From NCBI RefSeq assembly GCF_009653635.1, contig NZ_PPFD01000004.1, positions 124,001 to 188,000 on the forward strand: 64,000 bases of DNA, written 5' to 3'. Positions 7,523 through 17,398 of the stretch are shown here, piece after piece (positions within the stretch are counted from its first letter, which is position 1; each line of letters starts with the position of its first letter). The stretch is from Endozoicomonas sp. OPT23 (GTDB lineage Bacteria > Pseudomonadota > Gammaproteobacteria > Pseudomonadales > Endozoicomonadaceae). The translations under genes and the position numbers were made by a program. The notes below the pieces were generated by a model. The model did no database searches and was not told the DNA's origin. It saw only the letters and a list, made by a program, of their open reading frames with translations.

Positions 7523-8101
7523 ATGCGCCCTTCTCTATCCAAACTGCTTATCTCTGCCCTTGCCCTATCTGTTCTGGCTGGCTGCCAGTCTGTGAATCAA
7601 GACAAGATGGCCAGCAAGTCCGTGCCTGCAGCCAAGCCTGTGGTTGAGCTGAACAACGATGACCTTTACGAAGTCTCTCATGAAGGTCGCTACTACGTTT
7701 TTGATGATATGGCTGTGTACAAGGACTTTGTCGCCCACGGTGAAACACCTTACCGAAAGGTTTTCATTGGTGAAGGCCCTCAAAGCCAGACCCTGGTATT
7801 TGGCCTGACGGGTAAAGATAAAAAGAAGTTCTCAGGCATCGGTAGCGTAGATCTTTATCAGGGCAAGATTACCCCTGCTGACAATTTCTACGGTGAGATG
7901 CGTGGCGAAGATGGCCGTATTTACGTATTCAGTGAACTGGCTGATATGGAAGCAGTACGTGCCGTTGGTGAAGCAGCTTATCGTTTTACCCAGATTGGCG
8001 TCGGCCCGGACGGTCAAACCGTTGTATTCGTCCTGAACAAAGGCAACAAAAAGAAAAAGCCTGTTGCTCTGATGGCTGAATTTGCCGCTCGTAATCACTG
8101 A
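7523..8101 (+). CDS. Outer-membrane-type lipoprotein with two repeated modules
   Basis: The 192-residue precursor has a lipobox LAGC with lipidated Cys21. Residue +2 is Gln, which favours outer-membrane sorting under the Lol rule. The mature part holds two related modules (about 47-101 and 121-178), each with the pattern Y-V-F, then a V..GE..YR segment, then IG.GP..QT.VF.L, and each closing with a lysine cluster. This suggests an internal duplication. The family is not recognised. AGGAA precedes ATG 7523. The next gene on the strand is 217 bases away, with a stem-loop between. Confidence 0.82.
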   Translation: MRPSLSKLLISALALSVLAGCQSVNQDKMASKSVPAAKPVVELNNDDLYEVSHEGRYYVFDDMAVYKDFVAHGETPYRKVFIGEGPQSQTLVFGLTGKDKKKFSGIGSVDLYQGKITPADNFYGEMRGEDGRIYVFSELADMEAVRAVGEAAYRFTQIGVGPDGQTVVFVLNKGNKKKKPVALMAEFAARNH

Positions 8102-8144
8102 TTATAAGAGTTGATAAGAGCCTGGATTTCAGGTTCTCTTCAAG

Positions 8145-8187
8145 GGCAGCCCTGTAAAGCAACCCCCATAGATTTACAGGGTCTGCC
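8145..8187 (+). terminator. Stem-loop after the repeat lipoprotein gene, without U-tract
   Basis: CCCTGTAAA (8150-8158) pairs with TTTACAGGG (8173-8181), extended by GGCAG/CTGCC across one bulged base. It lies 44 bases past the stop. A C-rich tail follows, so termination is only suggested by position. Confidence 0.4.
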
Positions 8188-8318
8188 TCCCCTCCTGCTA
8201 CTTCCCCATTTCACCCTTACTCCTCATTGCACCTTCAGTCTTTGCATGAAACCATGGTTGTTCTCTCTACGTATCGTTTACATACACCCTCTGCCAGTAA
8301 AAGAGAAAGGAAATAACC

Positions 8319-8819
8319 TTGGCTGGAAAAGCAAAACGAATTTTAAAAGAGATAGTAGTCACACTGACTTTTGCCGCTGTTTTTATGACCGGATACAACC
8401 TCTATCTGCAAAAAGACATGCCATCGAGCGAAGCTCCGGCATTGATGACAACCGACATCAATGGTCAGCTAGTAGATCTGCGTCAGTCTTCTTCAGAAAA
8501 ACCTGTTCTACTCTATTTCTGGGCGACATGGTGTCATGTCTGCAGCTGGACAAGCCCGGCAATCAGCGACCTTTCTGAAGATTATGAAGTCGTTACTGTC
8601 GCTCTCGCTTCAGGCAGAGATCAGAAGGTCGCAGCCTACGCCAAAAGCAATAAGTTGAAGTTTCCAATAATTAACGATGATTCAGGGCAGTTGAGCAGTC
8701 AGTGGCAGGTCAGCGTGACACCCTCGATATTTATTATTAAAGACGGTGAGATTAAATCGATAACAACCGGCTTTACGACGAAAGCCGGTTTGTTGACAAG
8801 GCTCTGGTTTTATCAGTAG
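8319..8819 (+). CDS. Membrane-anchored thioredoxin-like protein disulfide oxidoreductase (TlpA/ScsD-like)
   Basis: The 166-residue protein has a single N-terminal membrane anchor (about residues 10-30) followed by a TlpA-type thioredoxin fold facing the periplasm. The redox motif is WATWCHVCSW with Cys72 and Cys75, and the cis-proline loop is SVTPSIFI. The overall pattern matches ScsD-like copper-tolerance oxidoreductases, but no scsABC neighbours are present, so its partner is unknown. Translation starts at TTG 8319: AAAGG lies 8 bases upstream and no in-frame ATG gives the anchor. Confidence 0.85.
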   Translation: MAGKAKRILKEIVVTLTFAAVFMTGYNLYLQKDMPSSEAPALMTTDINGQLVDLRQSSSEKPVLLYFWATWCHVCSWTSPAISDLSEDYEVVTVALASGRDQKVAAYAKSNKLKFPIINDDSGQLSSQWQVSVTPSIFIIKDGEIKSITTGFTTKAGLLTRLWFYQ

Positions 8820-8854
8820 CTCTTTAAATAAAGACTGAGTTCTTTAAGTAAAAC

Positions 8855-9628
8855 CTAGAGCAGATAGGACTTAACTGAAACACCACCATCCACTTTATAG
8901 TCGTCACCGGTCACATAGCTGGATCGGTCAGAGCCCAGAAACATAATCACATTGGCAATCTCTGACGGTTCAGCAAAACGGCCAAAGGCGTTGGTATTAA
9001 GCGTTCTCTGACGAATATCTTCATCGATACTGTTCAGGTAGAACTTCATTCCTGCGGTATTGATACCGCCCGGTGACACCGAGTTTACCCGCACCCCACG
9101 CTTAGCGTATTCAGCGGCCGCGCCTTTGGTCAACACAATCACTCCACCTTTTGCTGCAGCATAGGCTGTCTGGAAAGCCTGCCCTTTATGGCCTGACTCG
9201 GAAGATATATTCACAATGGAACCACCACCCGCCGCTTCGATAGCAGGAAGCTGGTACTTCATTCCCAGCCAGACACCTTTCAGAGTGATATCGAGACACA
9301 GATCCCAATCACCTTCTTGAATCTCGGTGATACCAACAGAAGGTGTAGCCTTGGCGGCATTATTCACGGCTATGTGAAGAGCACCAAAGGTTTCCACAGC
9401 AACGGTTACCACCTCCTGAGCGTCAGCAGCTACTGAAACGTTCGCTTCTACTGCAACCGCCTCACCACCTGCTTCCTTAATCAGGCGCACGGTTTCTTCT
9501 GCACCGGCCAGATTAAGATCAGCCGCTACAACTTTAGCGCCTTCTTCAGCAAACATCAGAGCCGCTGTACGGCCTACACCATCACCACCGGCACCGGTGA
9601 TAAGAGCCACTTTATCTTTCAACATCAT
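8855..9628 (-). CDS. SDR-family NAD(P)-dependent oxidoreductase
   Basis: This is a classical short-chain dehydrogenase of about 258 residues. Counting from ATG 9628: the glycine motif TGAGGDGVG (11-19, one residue longer than the usual TGxxxGxG), NNAA (89-92), the catalytic Ser at 142-143 in NISSESG, and YAAAK with Tyr156 and Lys160. SPGGINT and the C-terminal SSYVTGDDYKVDGG are typical. The reading frame extends to ATG 9697, adding 24 residues with no Shine-Dalgarno; the internal start matches SDR length better. The substrate cannot be read from sequence. Confidence 0.9.
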   Translation of the reverse strand: MMLKDKVALITGAGGDGVGRTAALMFAEEGAKVVAADLNLAGAEETVRLIKEAGGEAVAVEANVSVAADAQEVVTVAVETFGALHIAVNNAAKATPSVGITEIQEGDWDLCLDITLKGVWLGMKYQLPAIEAAGGGSIVNISSESGHKGQAFQTAYAAAKGGVIVLTKGAAAEYAKRGVRVNSVSPGGINTAGMKFYLNSIDEDIRQRTLNTNAFGRFAEPSEIANVIMFLGSDRSSYVTGDDYKVDGGVSVKSYLL

Positions 9629-9874
9629 GGTGGAATCACTCTTATTATTTTCGATGGCACCATCAGACGTAATTTCCAGCTCATCAACAACGTACATTTG
9701 GATTAGAACAACTCTACAAACCTCGTCTGCCAGCTACTCTGAAAGTGCTATGCCCACTGGCTGCACTATTGTATCCTTGCCGGTTTATACTCATACCTGT
9801 ACCTCTCTTAAATCTTCAGACTCCTGTCATTCAAGAGAGACTAACGTACCCAATCCGGATTCTCGCAAAGAGCC

Positions 9875-12475
9875 ATGATGGAAGAGCAATATCACCCACA
9901 TCAGATCGAAACTGATGCCCAGAAGTACTGGGAAGAGAACGACAGTTTTGCTGTCACCGAAGATGAAGGCAAAGAGAAATACTACTGCCTGTCCATGTTC
10001 CCTTACCCAAGTGGCCGACTGCATATGGGCCATGTTCGAAACTACACCATTGGTGACGTAGTTTCCCGCTACCAGCGCATGCAGGGCAAGAATGTAATGC
10101 AGCCTATGGGCTGGGATGCGTTTGGTCTGCCGGCTGAGAATGCTGCGATCAAGAACAAGACCGCACCGGCGCCATGGACCTACGAAAATATTGATTACAT
10201 GAAAGGTCAGCTGAAGCGCCTGGGCTTCGGTTATGACTGGAACCGTGAGCTGGCGACCTGCAAGCCGGATTACTACAAGTGGGAACAGTGGTTCTTCACC
10301 AAATTGTACGAGAAAGGTCTGGTTTACAAAAAGATGTCTTCCGTAAACTGGTGTCCGAACGACGTGACTGTTCTGGCTAACGAACAGGTTGAAGACGGCC
10401 GCTGCTGGCGCTGTGACACGCTTGTCGAGCGTAAAGAGTTGCCACAGTGGTTTATCAAGATCACCGACTACGCCGATGAATTGCTGGCGGATCTGGATCA
10501 GCTGGACGAATGGCCTGACCAGGTTAAGGCCATGCAGCGTAACTGGATTGGTCGCTCCGAAGGCGTTCAGATGACCTTCAAGGTCGCTAATCCTGTTGAA
10601 GCCTGTCCGGAAGAGTTCAATATCTACACGACACGTCCTGACACGCTTATGGGTGTGACCTATGTTGGTGTAGCTGCCGAGCACCCTCTGGCCAAAGCCG
10701 CTGCGGTAAACAACCCGAAGTTGGCTGCCTTTATTGAAGAGTGCAAGTCCAACGGTGTCACCGAAGCGGAAATGGCCACCATGGAGAAAGTCGGTGTTGA
10801 TACCGGTATCCGTGCCATTCACCCGCTCACTGGTAAAGAAGTCCCTGTCTGGGCGGCTAACTTTGTACTGATGGATTACGGTACTGGCGCAGTTATGGCT
10901 GTGCCAGGTCACGACCAGCGCGACTACGAATTTGCAACCCGCTTTGAGCTGCCTATTCAGCAGGTTATTGCACCAGCGAATCCTGAAGACTGCGATCTGT
11001 CTAAAGAAGCCTTCACCGAGAAGGGCACGCTGATTAATTCCGGTGAGTTTGATGGTCTGGAATTTGAAGCGGCTTTCAAGGCTATTTCCGACAAGCTGAT
11101 TGCGGAAGGTAAAGGCGAGAAGCAGGTTAACTACCGTCTGCGTGACTGGGGTGTCAGCCGTCAGCGTTACTGGGGCGCGCCAATTCCGATGCGTTACCTG
11201 GAAGACGGCACTGAAGTGACCGTACCTCTGGAAGACCTGCCGGTTCTGCTGCCGGAAGATGTTGAGATGGACGGTGTTCAGTCGCCTATCAAGGCTGATC
11301 CTGAGTGGGCCAAAACCACTCATAATGGTCAGGTTGCGACTCGTGAAACCGATACCTTCGATACCTTTATGGAGTCCAGCTGGTATTACGCCCGTTACTG
11401 CTCACCACAGTCCGACGACCAGATGCTGGACCCGAAAGCGGCCAACTACTGGCTGCCGGTGGATCAGTATATCGGTGGTATCGAGCACGCTGTTATGCAC
11501 CTGCTCTACTCCCGTTTCTTCCACAAGCTACTGCGCGACGCTGGTCTGGTAGACAGTGATGAGCCGTTCAAGAAGCTGCTCTGTCAGGGCATGGTTCTGG
11601 CTGATACTTTCTACAAGACCGATGAGAAAGGTCTGAAGCACTGGCTGGCTCCAAAGGACGTTGACTTTGAACTGGACGATAAAGGTCGTCTGATCAAGGC
11701 GACTCTGAAAGCCACCGGCGAAGCCGTTGAACATGCGGGCATGAGCAAGATGTCCAAGTCTAAGAACAACGGTGTTGACCCACAGGACCTGATCGACAAG
11801 TACGGTGCCGACACTATTCGTCTCTACACCATGTTTGCTGCGCCTCCCGAACAGACTCTGGAATGGTCCGAGAGTGCCGTAGAAGGTGCTCATCGCTTCC
11901 TGCGTCGTTTCTGGAAGCAGGTGGCCGAGTTTACTGCCGCTGGTGAGACAGTTGCTCTGGATGCCAACAGCCTGAGTAAGGAACAGAAAGACCTGCGTCG
12001 CAAGACTCACGAAACCATTAAAAAGGTGTCTGATGATTGCGACCGTCGCCTGACCTTCAACACTGCAATTGCTGCGATTATGGAATTGAACAACGCTATG
12101 GCGAAGTTCAAGGACACCAGCGACCAGGGGCGTGCCGTACTGGCTGAAGCCATTGAAGCCACCACATTGATGCTGGCTCCGATTGCTCCACACACCATGC
12201 ACAGCATCTGGAATTCTCTGGGTCACAGTGAGGCGGTTGTCACAGCTGAGTGGCCAGAAGTTGACGAAGCGGCCATGAAGAAAGACGCCATTACCATGGT
12301 GGTGCAGGTGAACGGCAAGGTTCGCGCCAAGCTGGAAGTGCCTGCCGGCATGTCAAAGGACGACATTGAAGTGCTGGCTAAAGAGCATGAGAACGTTGTG
12401 AAATTTACCGAAGGTAAAACCATTCGCAAGGTGATTGTGGTGCCAGGTAAGCTGGTGAATATTGTGGCGAACTGA
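9875..12475 (+). CDS. leuS: Leucyl-tRNA synthetase
   Basis: LeuS charges tRNA-Leu and edits misactivated amino acids. The 866-residue protein is colinear with E. coli LeuS. The HIGH-type motif is HMGH (50-53) within [14 protein letters not shown], the zinc-domain cysteines are in NWCPND and CWRCDT, the CP1 editing domain includes YTTRPDT and [13 protein letters not shown], and KMSKS is at 625-629. Two adjacent ATGs (9875, 9878) are possible. In most gammaproteobacteria lptE and holA follow directly; here they lie 16.4 kb away. A strong intrinsic terminator follows. Confidence 0.98.
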   Translation: MMEEQYHPHQIETDAQKYWEENDSFAVTEDEGKEKYYCLSMFPYPSGRLHMGHVRNYTIGDVVSRYQRMQGKNVMQPMGWDAFGLPAENAAIKNKTAPAPWTYENIDYMKGQLKRLGFGYDWNRELATCKPDYYKWEQWFFTKLYEKGLVYKKMSSVNWCPNDVTVLANEQVEDGRCWRCDTLVERKELPQWFIKITDYADELLADLDQLDEWPDQVKAMQRNWIGRSEGVQMTFKVANPVEACPEEFNIYTTRPDTLMGVTYVGVAAEHPLAKAAAVNNPKLAAFIEECKSNGVTEAEMATMEKVGVDTGIRAIHPLTGKEVPVWAANFVLMDYGTGAVMAVPGHDQRDYEFATRFELPIQQVIAPANPEDCDLSKEAFTEKGTLINSGEFDGLEFEAAFKAISDKLIAEGKGEKQVNYRLRDWGVSRQRYWGAPIPMRYLEDGTEVTVPLEDLPVLLPEDVEMDGVQSPIKADPEWAKTTHNGQVATRETDTFDTFMESSWYYARYCSPQSDDQMLDPKAANYWLPVDQYIGGIEHAVMHLLYSRFFHKLLRDAGLVDSDEPFKKLLCQGMVLADTFYKTDEKGLKHWLAPKDVDFELDDKGRLIKATLKATGEAVEHAGMSKMSKSKNNGVDPQDLIDKYGADTIRLYTMFAAPPEQTLEWSESAVEGAHRFLRRFWKQVAEFTAAGETVALDANSLSKEQKDLRRKTHETIKKVSDDCDRRLTFNTAIAAIMELNNAMAKFKDTSDQGRAVLAEAIEATTLMLAPIAPHTMHSIWNSLGHSEAVVTAEWPEVDEAAMKKDAITMVVQVNGKVRAKLEVPAGMSKDDIEVLAKEHENVVKFTEGKTIRKVIVVPGKLVNIVAN

Positions 12476-12493
12476 TTGTTTTTATTCAATCAT

Positions 12494-12525
12494 AAAAAAG
12501 GCCGGATTTTTTCCGGCCTTTTTTT
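12494..12525 (+). terminator. Rho-independent terminator of leuS (bidirectional)
   Basis: GGCCGGA and TCCGGCC form a 7-bp GC-rich stem with a T loop, preceded by six A and followed by seven T. It can work in both directions, serving leuS and the convergent exported-protein gene. Confidence 0.92.
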
Positions 12526-12541
12526 GTTAAGGTTTTGAAGA

Positions 12542-14563
12542 TTACTTACTTACACATTCAATTTTAAAATCATACGAATAAGTGAAGTACCCTTCATCAA
12601 CCAGCTTTAAGTTTTGTGTTTTCAGATCACATTGGCCAGCCTTATATGTGACAGATGATGCACGTTTTTCATCATGTACACCAATTAAATCACACGTCGC
12701 AGTGTACTCCCTTCCATTCGCATTCATTTCAATGCCCCAACACTGAGCCCCTTTAACAGAGGCAATAGCTTTAAAAGGAAGAAGGCTAGCCAGTTCTGCT
12801 GCAATATTCTTGTTAGTTTTCTTAAGTTCGGCTTCCTTCTGCTGAGCCATATCTCGTTCGACCTCTACTTCAAATTTTTTATAATGCAATTCACTGTTCT
12901 TTTTCTGGTATGAAGCCAGTTCTTTTTCGTGTTCCTGCTCCAATACCAGTTTTGCCTGATCATACTGATCTTTCAGAGCAGTCACTTCCTGTTCATGTGA
13001 GTGTGTCATGAAAGCCATCTTATTAAGCAGGTCAATGGTACGATCTGCATAGGCCTTAACCTTGGTAAACCCAAGACTCGTGCAAATCCCATCCTGAAAC
13101 TCGGCTGGAGTGAGAGATATATCATAGAAATATTCCGGACTCCTGAAAATGGTCTGAGTGTAATTGTCAGACTTTCGACCTGAATGTATTTTTATTACAG
13201 AGGGTACAGTTGACTCCCATGGCCCTGCCACTTGTTGAAGGTCGAGAGTTACACTGACCAGAGACCTTGTATTCCCATAGGAAAGCTTATCTTCCAAAGC
13301 GCCTTCTCTAGCGAGACTTAGTTGATAAGTATTATCCTGGATCACTTCCTGATTAGTAAAAGATGCAACTAAACCTTCATCGGATGCCTGCTTTACAACT
13401 GTATTGGCAATCTTGGCAAACGGGTCAAACAGATTTATTGACTTTGGTTTTTCGGCATCTTGGTTTTTTGCCTTTTTCTTAAAATCTTCTTCAGTATCAC
13501 ACCAACCAACCCAAGAACATGCAAAACTATCATCAATCTTATCCGCAGCAAAACGTCCCTTACCATCCAGTCTTAAATCAAGAAGATCATCCACAAGGTG
13601 ATTATATTGAGAAGTAAATAGCCCGTTACGACCTTTAGGTATCATCTCCGGAATTTTTCCACTGCAACGCTCTATTTCTTCGCTCAAGCTATTGGCCTGG
13701 CAGAGCTGAACAAACAACGCAGCACTGTTCGGCTTGTAATTAGGGTCGAAACTTGCGTATACAACCAAAGTACCTGAGCCTGGGTTATTATCCTGAATAC
13801 TGTTAAGTGATATTGCCAACTCTGATAACCCCAAACCGGCCAGAGGGTTTCCAGCCTGAAGGTATTCTCCACCACCTAGAGGAATTCGACCTGGTATTGA
13901 ACCAGGCTCGTCACAACCTTCTTTGGATTTTGTTACATGCTCCTGACCAAAGGCTGGTTGAGATTTGGTAGTTGGAATATATTGAAACAAATGTGGTTCC
14001 ATTTTAAAATCATCAGGCAATAAATTGGCCAACGCGTTAGCTTCAAAGGGAACCTCATTTTTTTTGGCCGTAGCCAGAGCGTTGTCTGATGGTTTTGTGG
14101 TGCCGCTACCCTCAGCTTTTTGACTTTCAAAAGAAACTTGAGGAGCGGTATATCCCATCTTATCTGATGAAAACTTATCCGCTAATACTGCACCCAGTGG
14201 GTTAAACACAGTAAAACGCCACACCGTCTTGGTTTTCGCCTTATTATTAGGTTCATTCGGATCTGCAACATAGTTCTGATGAATCGTCATTGCTTTTGCA
14301 GTTCCAAGCACAACGTGCTGCACAACAGGAAAACTGCTCGCTTTGAAGAAGTCATCAAGTTCTTTATCGAGTCTAGGTCCTGTATATTCAAAACTTTGTT
14401 CAGAACCGTCATCTTCTGACACCGTCATATCGTCGGCATCCGTCTGTTGAGTTTTATCATTCTGGGCAACTGTAGCGGGTATTATTTTTTCTTCAGACCA
14501 GCAACTGTTGTTTAGTGAACTGATAGCAATAAAAGCTGCCAGTAATTTAGGTATCATTCTCAT
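12542..14563 (-). CDS. Exported protein of unknown function with C-terminal coiled coil
   Basis: The precursor is about 673 residues. The frame opens at ATG 14584, but AAGGAG sits 9 bases before ATG 14563, which also gives a clean signal peptide (MRMIPKLLAAFIAISS, then a cleavage region near CWS/EEK). The mature region is Asp/Ser/Lys-rich and unlike any family I recognise. A heptad-like charged stretch (about residues 523-598, from QEVTALKDQY to AAELASLL) predicts a coiled coil, and the last 75 residues have four cysteines that could form disulfides. Base composition is more AT-rich than leuS or trxC, consistent with acquisition. It is convergent with leuS. Confidence 0.75.
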   Translation of the reverse strand: MRMIPKLLAAFIAISSLNNSCWSEEKIIPATVAQNDKTQQTDADDMTVSEDDGSEQSFEYTGPRLDKELDDFFKASSFPVVQHVVLGTAKAMTIHQNYVADPNEPNNKAKTKTVWRFTVFNPLGAVLADKFSSDKMGYTAPQVSFESQKAEGSGTTKPSDNALATAKKNEVPFEANALANLLPDDFKMEPHLFQYIPTTKSQPAFGQEHVTKSKEGCDEPGSIPGRIPLGGGEYLQAGNPLAGLGLSELAISLNSIQDNNPGSGTLVVYASFDPNYKPNSAALFVQLCQANSLSEEIERCSGKIPEMIPKGRNGLFTSQYNHLVDDLLDLRLDGKGRFAADKIDDSFACSWVGWCDTEEDFKKKAKNQDAEKPKSINLFDPFAKIANTVVKQASDEGLVASFTNQEVIQDNTYQLSLAREGALEDKLSYGNTRSLVSVTLDLQQVAGPWESTVPSVIKIHSGRKSDNYTQTIFRSPEYFYDISLTPAEFQDGICTSLGFTKVKAYADRTIDLLNKMAFMTHSHEQEVTALKDQYDQAKLVLEQEHEKELASYQKKNSELHYKKFEVEVERDMAQQKEAELKKTNKNIAAELASLLPFKAIASVKGAQCWGIEMNANGREYTATCDLIGVHDEKRASSVTYKAGQCDLKTQNLKLVDEGYFTYSYDFKIECVSK

Positions 14564-15289
14564 AATTAAACTCTCCTTTTTCATTAAATAATTAGAGGAC
14601 CTACAATAGAAGAGGAAAACAGGGTATTAGTTCCAAAATAAAACAATCAAATCAAAATCATTTAAAATCAAATAAGAGAAACTTTATAGAACAAAAGACA
14701 AAACCTTTGTAAAACAGAACCTTTAAAAAATAGCTTGAACTTATATTAAAAAATATTTATAAATTATTTATAAAAACAACTCGTAAAAACATTTACAAAA
14801 CTAACAATAAAACCCTGACAGTCAAATAAAATATTATTTAGAGATTAAAACAAAACTGAAATCAAAGACAGTTTAAAAAGTCATCAGACAAAGGCAACCC
14901 TACTCTTAAATCCAGACTCAGACAGATAATATTAAAAACAACCAAAAAAAATTAACCACCTTTAATGTCTATTCACGGACAGTGAAACCATTATTAATAT
15001 CTTTTCTATTCGCAGACTGCTCTGCAACATTAACGGGGGTAAAAAAACCTGTAGATGCCGATTGTCTTATATCGGTAAAAACATCCAGAGCAATAACAGC
15101 CGTTATTGATACTACCAGCCACCACTTTTTCTCTAAAAAGAGCATTCCTTATCTCTCTATAATCCATTTCAACATAGATAAGGTATTCTTTGCAGAACCA
15201 TTTCTCAACGGCTGAATTACAACTGACGTTTAAAATTCTGAGATTGCCCCCATAATCTTCTCAATATCGATACATCAAAGAGAATCACT
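14564..15289. other. AT-rich intergenic region without a credible gene
   Basis: These 726 bases separate the exported-protein gene from trxC. They are strikingly A-rich on the + strand from 14630 to 14960 (runs such as AAATATTTATAAATTATTTA), then return toward average composition. The only ORF, from GTG 14982 (77 codons), lacks a ribosome-binding site and family resemblance. The region could carry the promoter of the exported-protein gene, an H-NS-type silencing target, or the remains of a lost gene. Confidence 0.6.
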
Positions 15290-15727
15290 ATGTCCCAACC
15301 TGTCCAGATAGCCTGCCCTAAGTGCACCACTGCCAATAGAGTTCCCTCAGACCGTCTGGCTGATGGTGCCATCTGTGGTAAATGCAGAAGTCCACTTTTC
15401 AACGGCAAGCCGGTTGATCTTAATTCAGGAAACTTCAAACGCTTCATTTCTCAAACCGACCTTCCTGTTGTTGTCGATTTCTGGGCTCCCTGGTGCGGCC
15501 CCTGCAAAGCTATGGCACCAGCTTTCAACCAGGCTGCAGCAGAGCTGGAGCCCAATATCAGACTCGCCAAGCTGGACACCCAGGCACATCAACAGGTTGC
15601 TGCTCAGCTGAATATTCGTAGTATCCCAACCATGATTGTCTTTAAGAAGGGTAAAGAGGTGGACCGTATTTCCGGAGCCCTGCCTGCCGGACAACTTAAG
15701 CAGTGGCTGAAGAAAGCAGCTCGCTAG
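15290..15727 (+). CDS. trxC: Thioredoxin 2 (zinc-binding N-terminal domain)
   Basis: TrxC is a cytosolic oxidative-stress thioredoxin with an extra zinc ribbon. The 145-residue protein has both parts: the zinc ligands Cys9, Cys12, Cys29 and Cys32, and the active-site motif WCGPC with Cys69 and Cys72 in DFWAPWCGPCKAMAP. IRSIPTMIVFKKG holds the cis-proline. Length and order match E. coli TrxC. It appears to be a single-gene unit. Confidence 0.97.
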   Translation: MSQPVQIACPKCTTANRVPSDRLADGAICGKCRSPLFNGKPVDLNSGNFKRFISQTDLPVVVDFWAPWCGPCKAMAPAFNQAAAELEPNIRLAKLDTQAHQQVAAQLNIRSIPTMIVFKKGKEVDRISGALPAGQLKQWLKKAAR

Positions 15728-15773
15728 ACTGAAATATCCCCTTGTCTATGCTTATTTATATCGTGAAAGCAGC

Positions 15774-17264
15774 TTGGACAAGGAAATGTCAGGAGACTCG
15801 CTAGGGCCAGTATCAGGTCAGAATCCAGTCAATATGAATGAGCGAGCTGCAAAAGCTCCTAGTCAGTCCAGAAATGGAAGAGTCTCTGTCGTTGAAGATG
15901 TGAAACCGAAAATAGCGCGCCATAGCCTTCAGCCACAGCTCAATAGAAACCTCGATTTGCACATGCGAGGTATCCGGGTAATTGCTCCCCACGAAGGGGG
16001 TGGTGCCTGCTGGTACCCAAAAAGAAAAGCACCGCCACGCCCGGATCAAAAACCTCTGAGTAACCCCAGACCGCCCAGTCAGAGTGTCAATGCCAATCTA
16101 CAGAGCAGGCAACAGCCTGCTTTGCCTTCAGTACTGGCAGACGCAACCAAAGCCCTGATAGATCATAGATCCTCAACCGTGCCACCTAACCAGAATCGCA
16201 ATGAAGCCTATAGAGACTTGTTAAATACTTATCACCCTAATCAGGATTTAGACGATGAGGAGTATTCCGAGCTTGAATACCTTCTTGTTAATGCGGCTAA
16301 TAACAGAGGAGAAAAGCTTCCTCAGGATAAATCTGCTGCTATTAAAGAGTTAAAAGCTGCTATTTATGACCGCCTCCGCTCTGGTGGCTCCAAAGTAATG
16401 GCTTCAAAGCCAACACCGCCTAAACCACCGGTAAGAAGCAGCTCATTACCAGAATCTCAACGGCAAACTCAGCCTGTGAGAAAAACTGTTTCGCCTGAGC
16501 TGCTTGCTAAGGCAAGAACTACTCCAACTCTTCGTCCGACTTGTCATAATGCACTGCTCGACGCCCTGAATGGCAACAACTCTCCTGAAGATACAAGAAA
16601 ACAAGTGGTACAGGGCTATGCTGACTACTATTCCAGTGCACAGACAGCCCGTCGTCCTAAAGAGTCTCAGGACGACTATGTACTTAATCTGGTCAAAACC
16701 ATACAACAACAAGCAAGCCAGACATCCGATGAGGACCTTGCACCTTTAAGAGGGCTCATTCAAAGGGATATCAGTGGTGATGTCGATACCGCTACCAATG
16801 CTCTGGGCATGAAGACCATGGAATCTGAACACGCCTTCGACACCTTTAAAGCTGTTACTGGCGTTACCATTAACAGGCAGGTCGGAACTGCCCAGCTGAC
16901 GGGAAAAGCCAACCCCACAGGTGAAGGCGCACAAATGGCAAAATTCAGCATGGTAGATACCAGAGAGATCGATTCTTTCGTCAGAGATATTCAGTCAAGG
17001 CAGGAAGTGGTTATAAGTGACGCTCTAAGAACAGAAGTCACCCTTCTGAAGGGGATTAAGAATCCTGAAAAAGTCTGGAAGAAACTTGAAAAAACACTCA
17101 GAGCCAGTCTGCGAAATGATATGCAGAGATCTATCAACCCAGCTCTTAATGGTGCATCTACAAAAGAAAAAGCCAAAAAAATTCAGGCTGGAATGGAAAA
17201 ACGTCTGGCAGAACGGGTAACTCAATCCAGAGAGATTTTCATGAATGCAGTAAAGCCTAAGTAA
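15774..17264 (+). CDS. Unrecognised proline-rich protein with SH3-ligand-like motifs (candidate effector)
   Basis: The protein of up to 496 residues has no signal peptide or membrane segment. The N-terminal ~240 residues are disordered in character and proline-rich. RKAPPRP (84-90) fits the class I SH3-ligand pattern [RK]xxPxxP and PKPPVR (216-221) fits class II PxxPx[KR]. The C-terminal half (about 240-496) looks helical and basic. The start is uncertain: TTG 15774 has a weak GAAAG upstream, and ATG 15786 has AAGGA only 1 base away. No homologue is recognised. Eukaryote-style peptide motifs in a bacterial cytosolic protein suggest a translocated protein, but this is inference. Confidence 0.65.
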   Translation: MDKEMSGDSLGPVSGQNPVNMNERAAKAPSQSRNGRVSVVEDVKPKIARHSLQPQLNRNLDLHMRGIRVIAPHEGGGACWYPKRKAPPRPDQKPLSNPRPPSQSVNANLQSRQQPALPSVLADATKALIDHRSSTVPPNQNRNEAYRDLLNTYHPNQDLDDEEYSELEYLLVNAANNRGEKLPQDKSAAIKELKAAIYDRLRSGGSKVMASKPTPPKPPVRSSSLPESQRQTQPVRKTVSPELLAKARTTPTLRPTCHNALLDALNGNNSPEDTRKQVVQGYADYYSSAQTARRPKESQDDYVLNLVKTIQQQASQTSDEDLAPLRGLIQRDISGDVDTATNALGMKTMESEHAFDTFKAVTGVTINRQVGTAQLTGKANPTGEGAQMAKFSMVDTREIDSFVRDIQSRQEVVISDALRTEVTLLKGIKNPEKVWKKLEKTLRASLRNDMQRSINPALNGASTKEKAKKIQAGMEKRLAERVTQSREIFMNAVKPK

Positions 17265-17398
17265 TTCAGCTGAGCGTTTCATATGGAAAGACCGTCTATC
17301 CACTTGTCAGTCCTCACTCAGATACACAACACCCCGCCGATATAAGCCTCATTCGCAGGCCAAACCGATTACTCCGGCCCTAAATCATCAGAATTACC

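Noticed and set aside
9827-11323. 498-codon minus-strand ORF
   Set aside because: It is antisense to leuS, whose plus-strand product is fully conserved. No ribosome-binding site or family match.
14982-15215. 77-codon GTG-start ORF in the AT-rich gap
   Set aside because: No Shine-Dalgarno, no recognisable domain and a rare start codon; the surrounding region appears non-coding.
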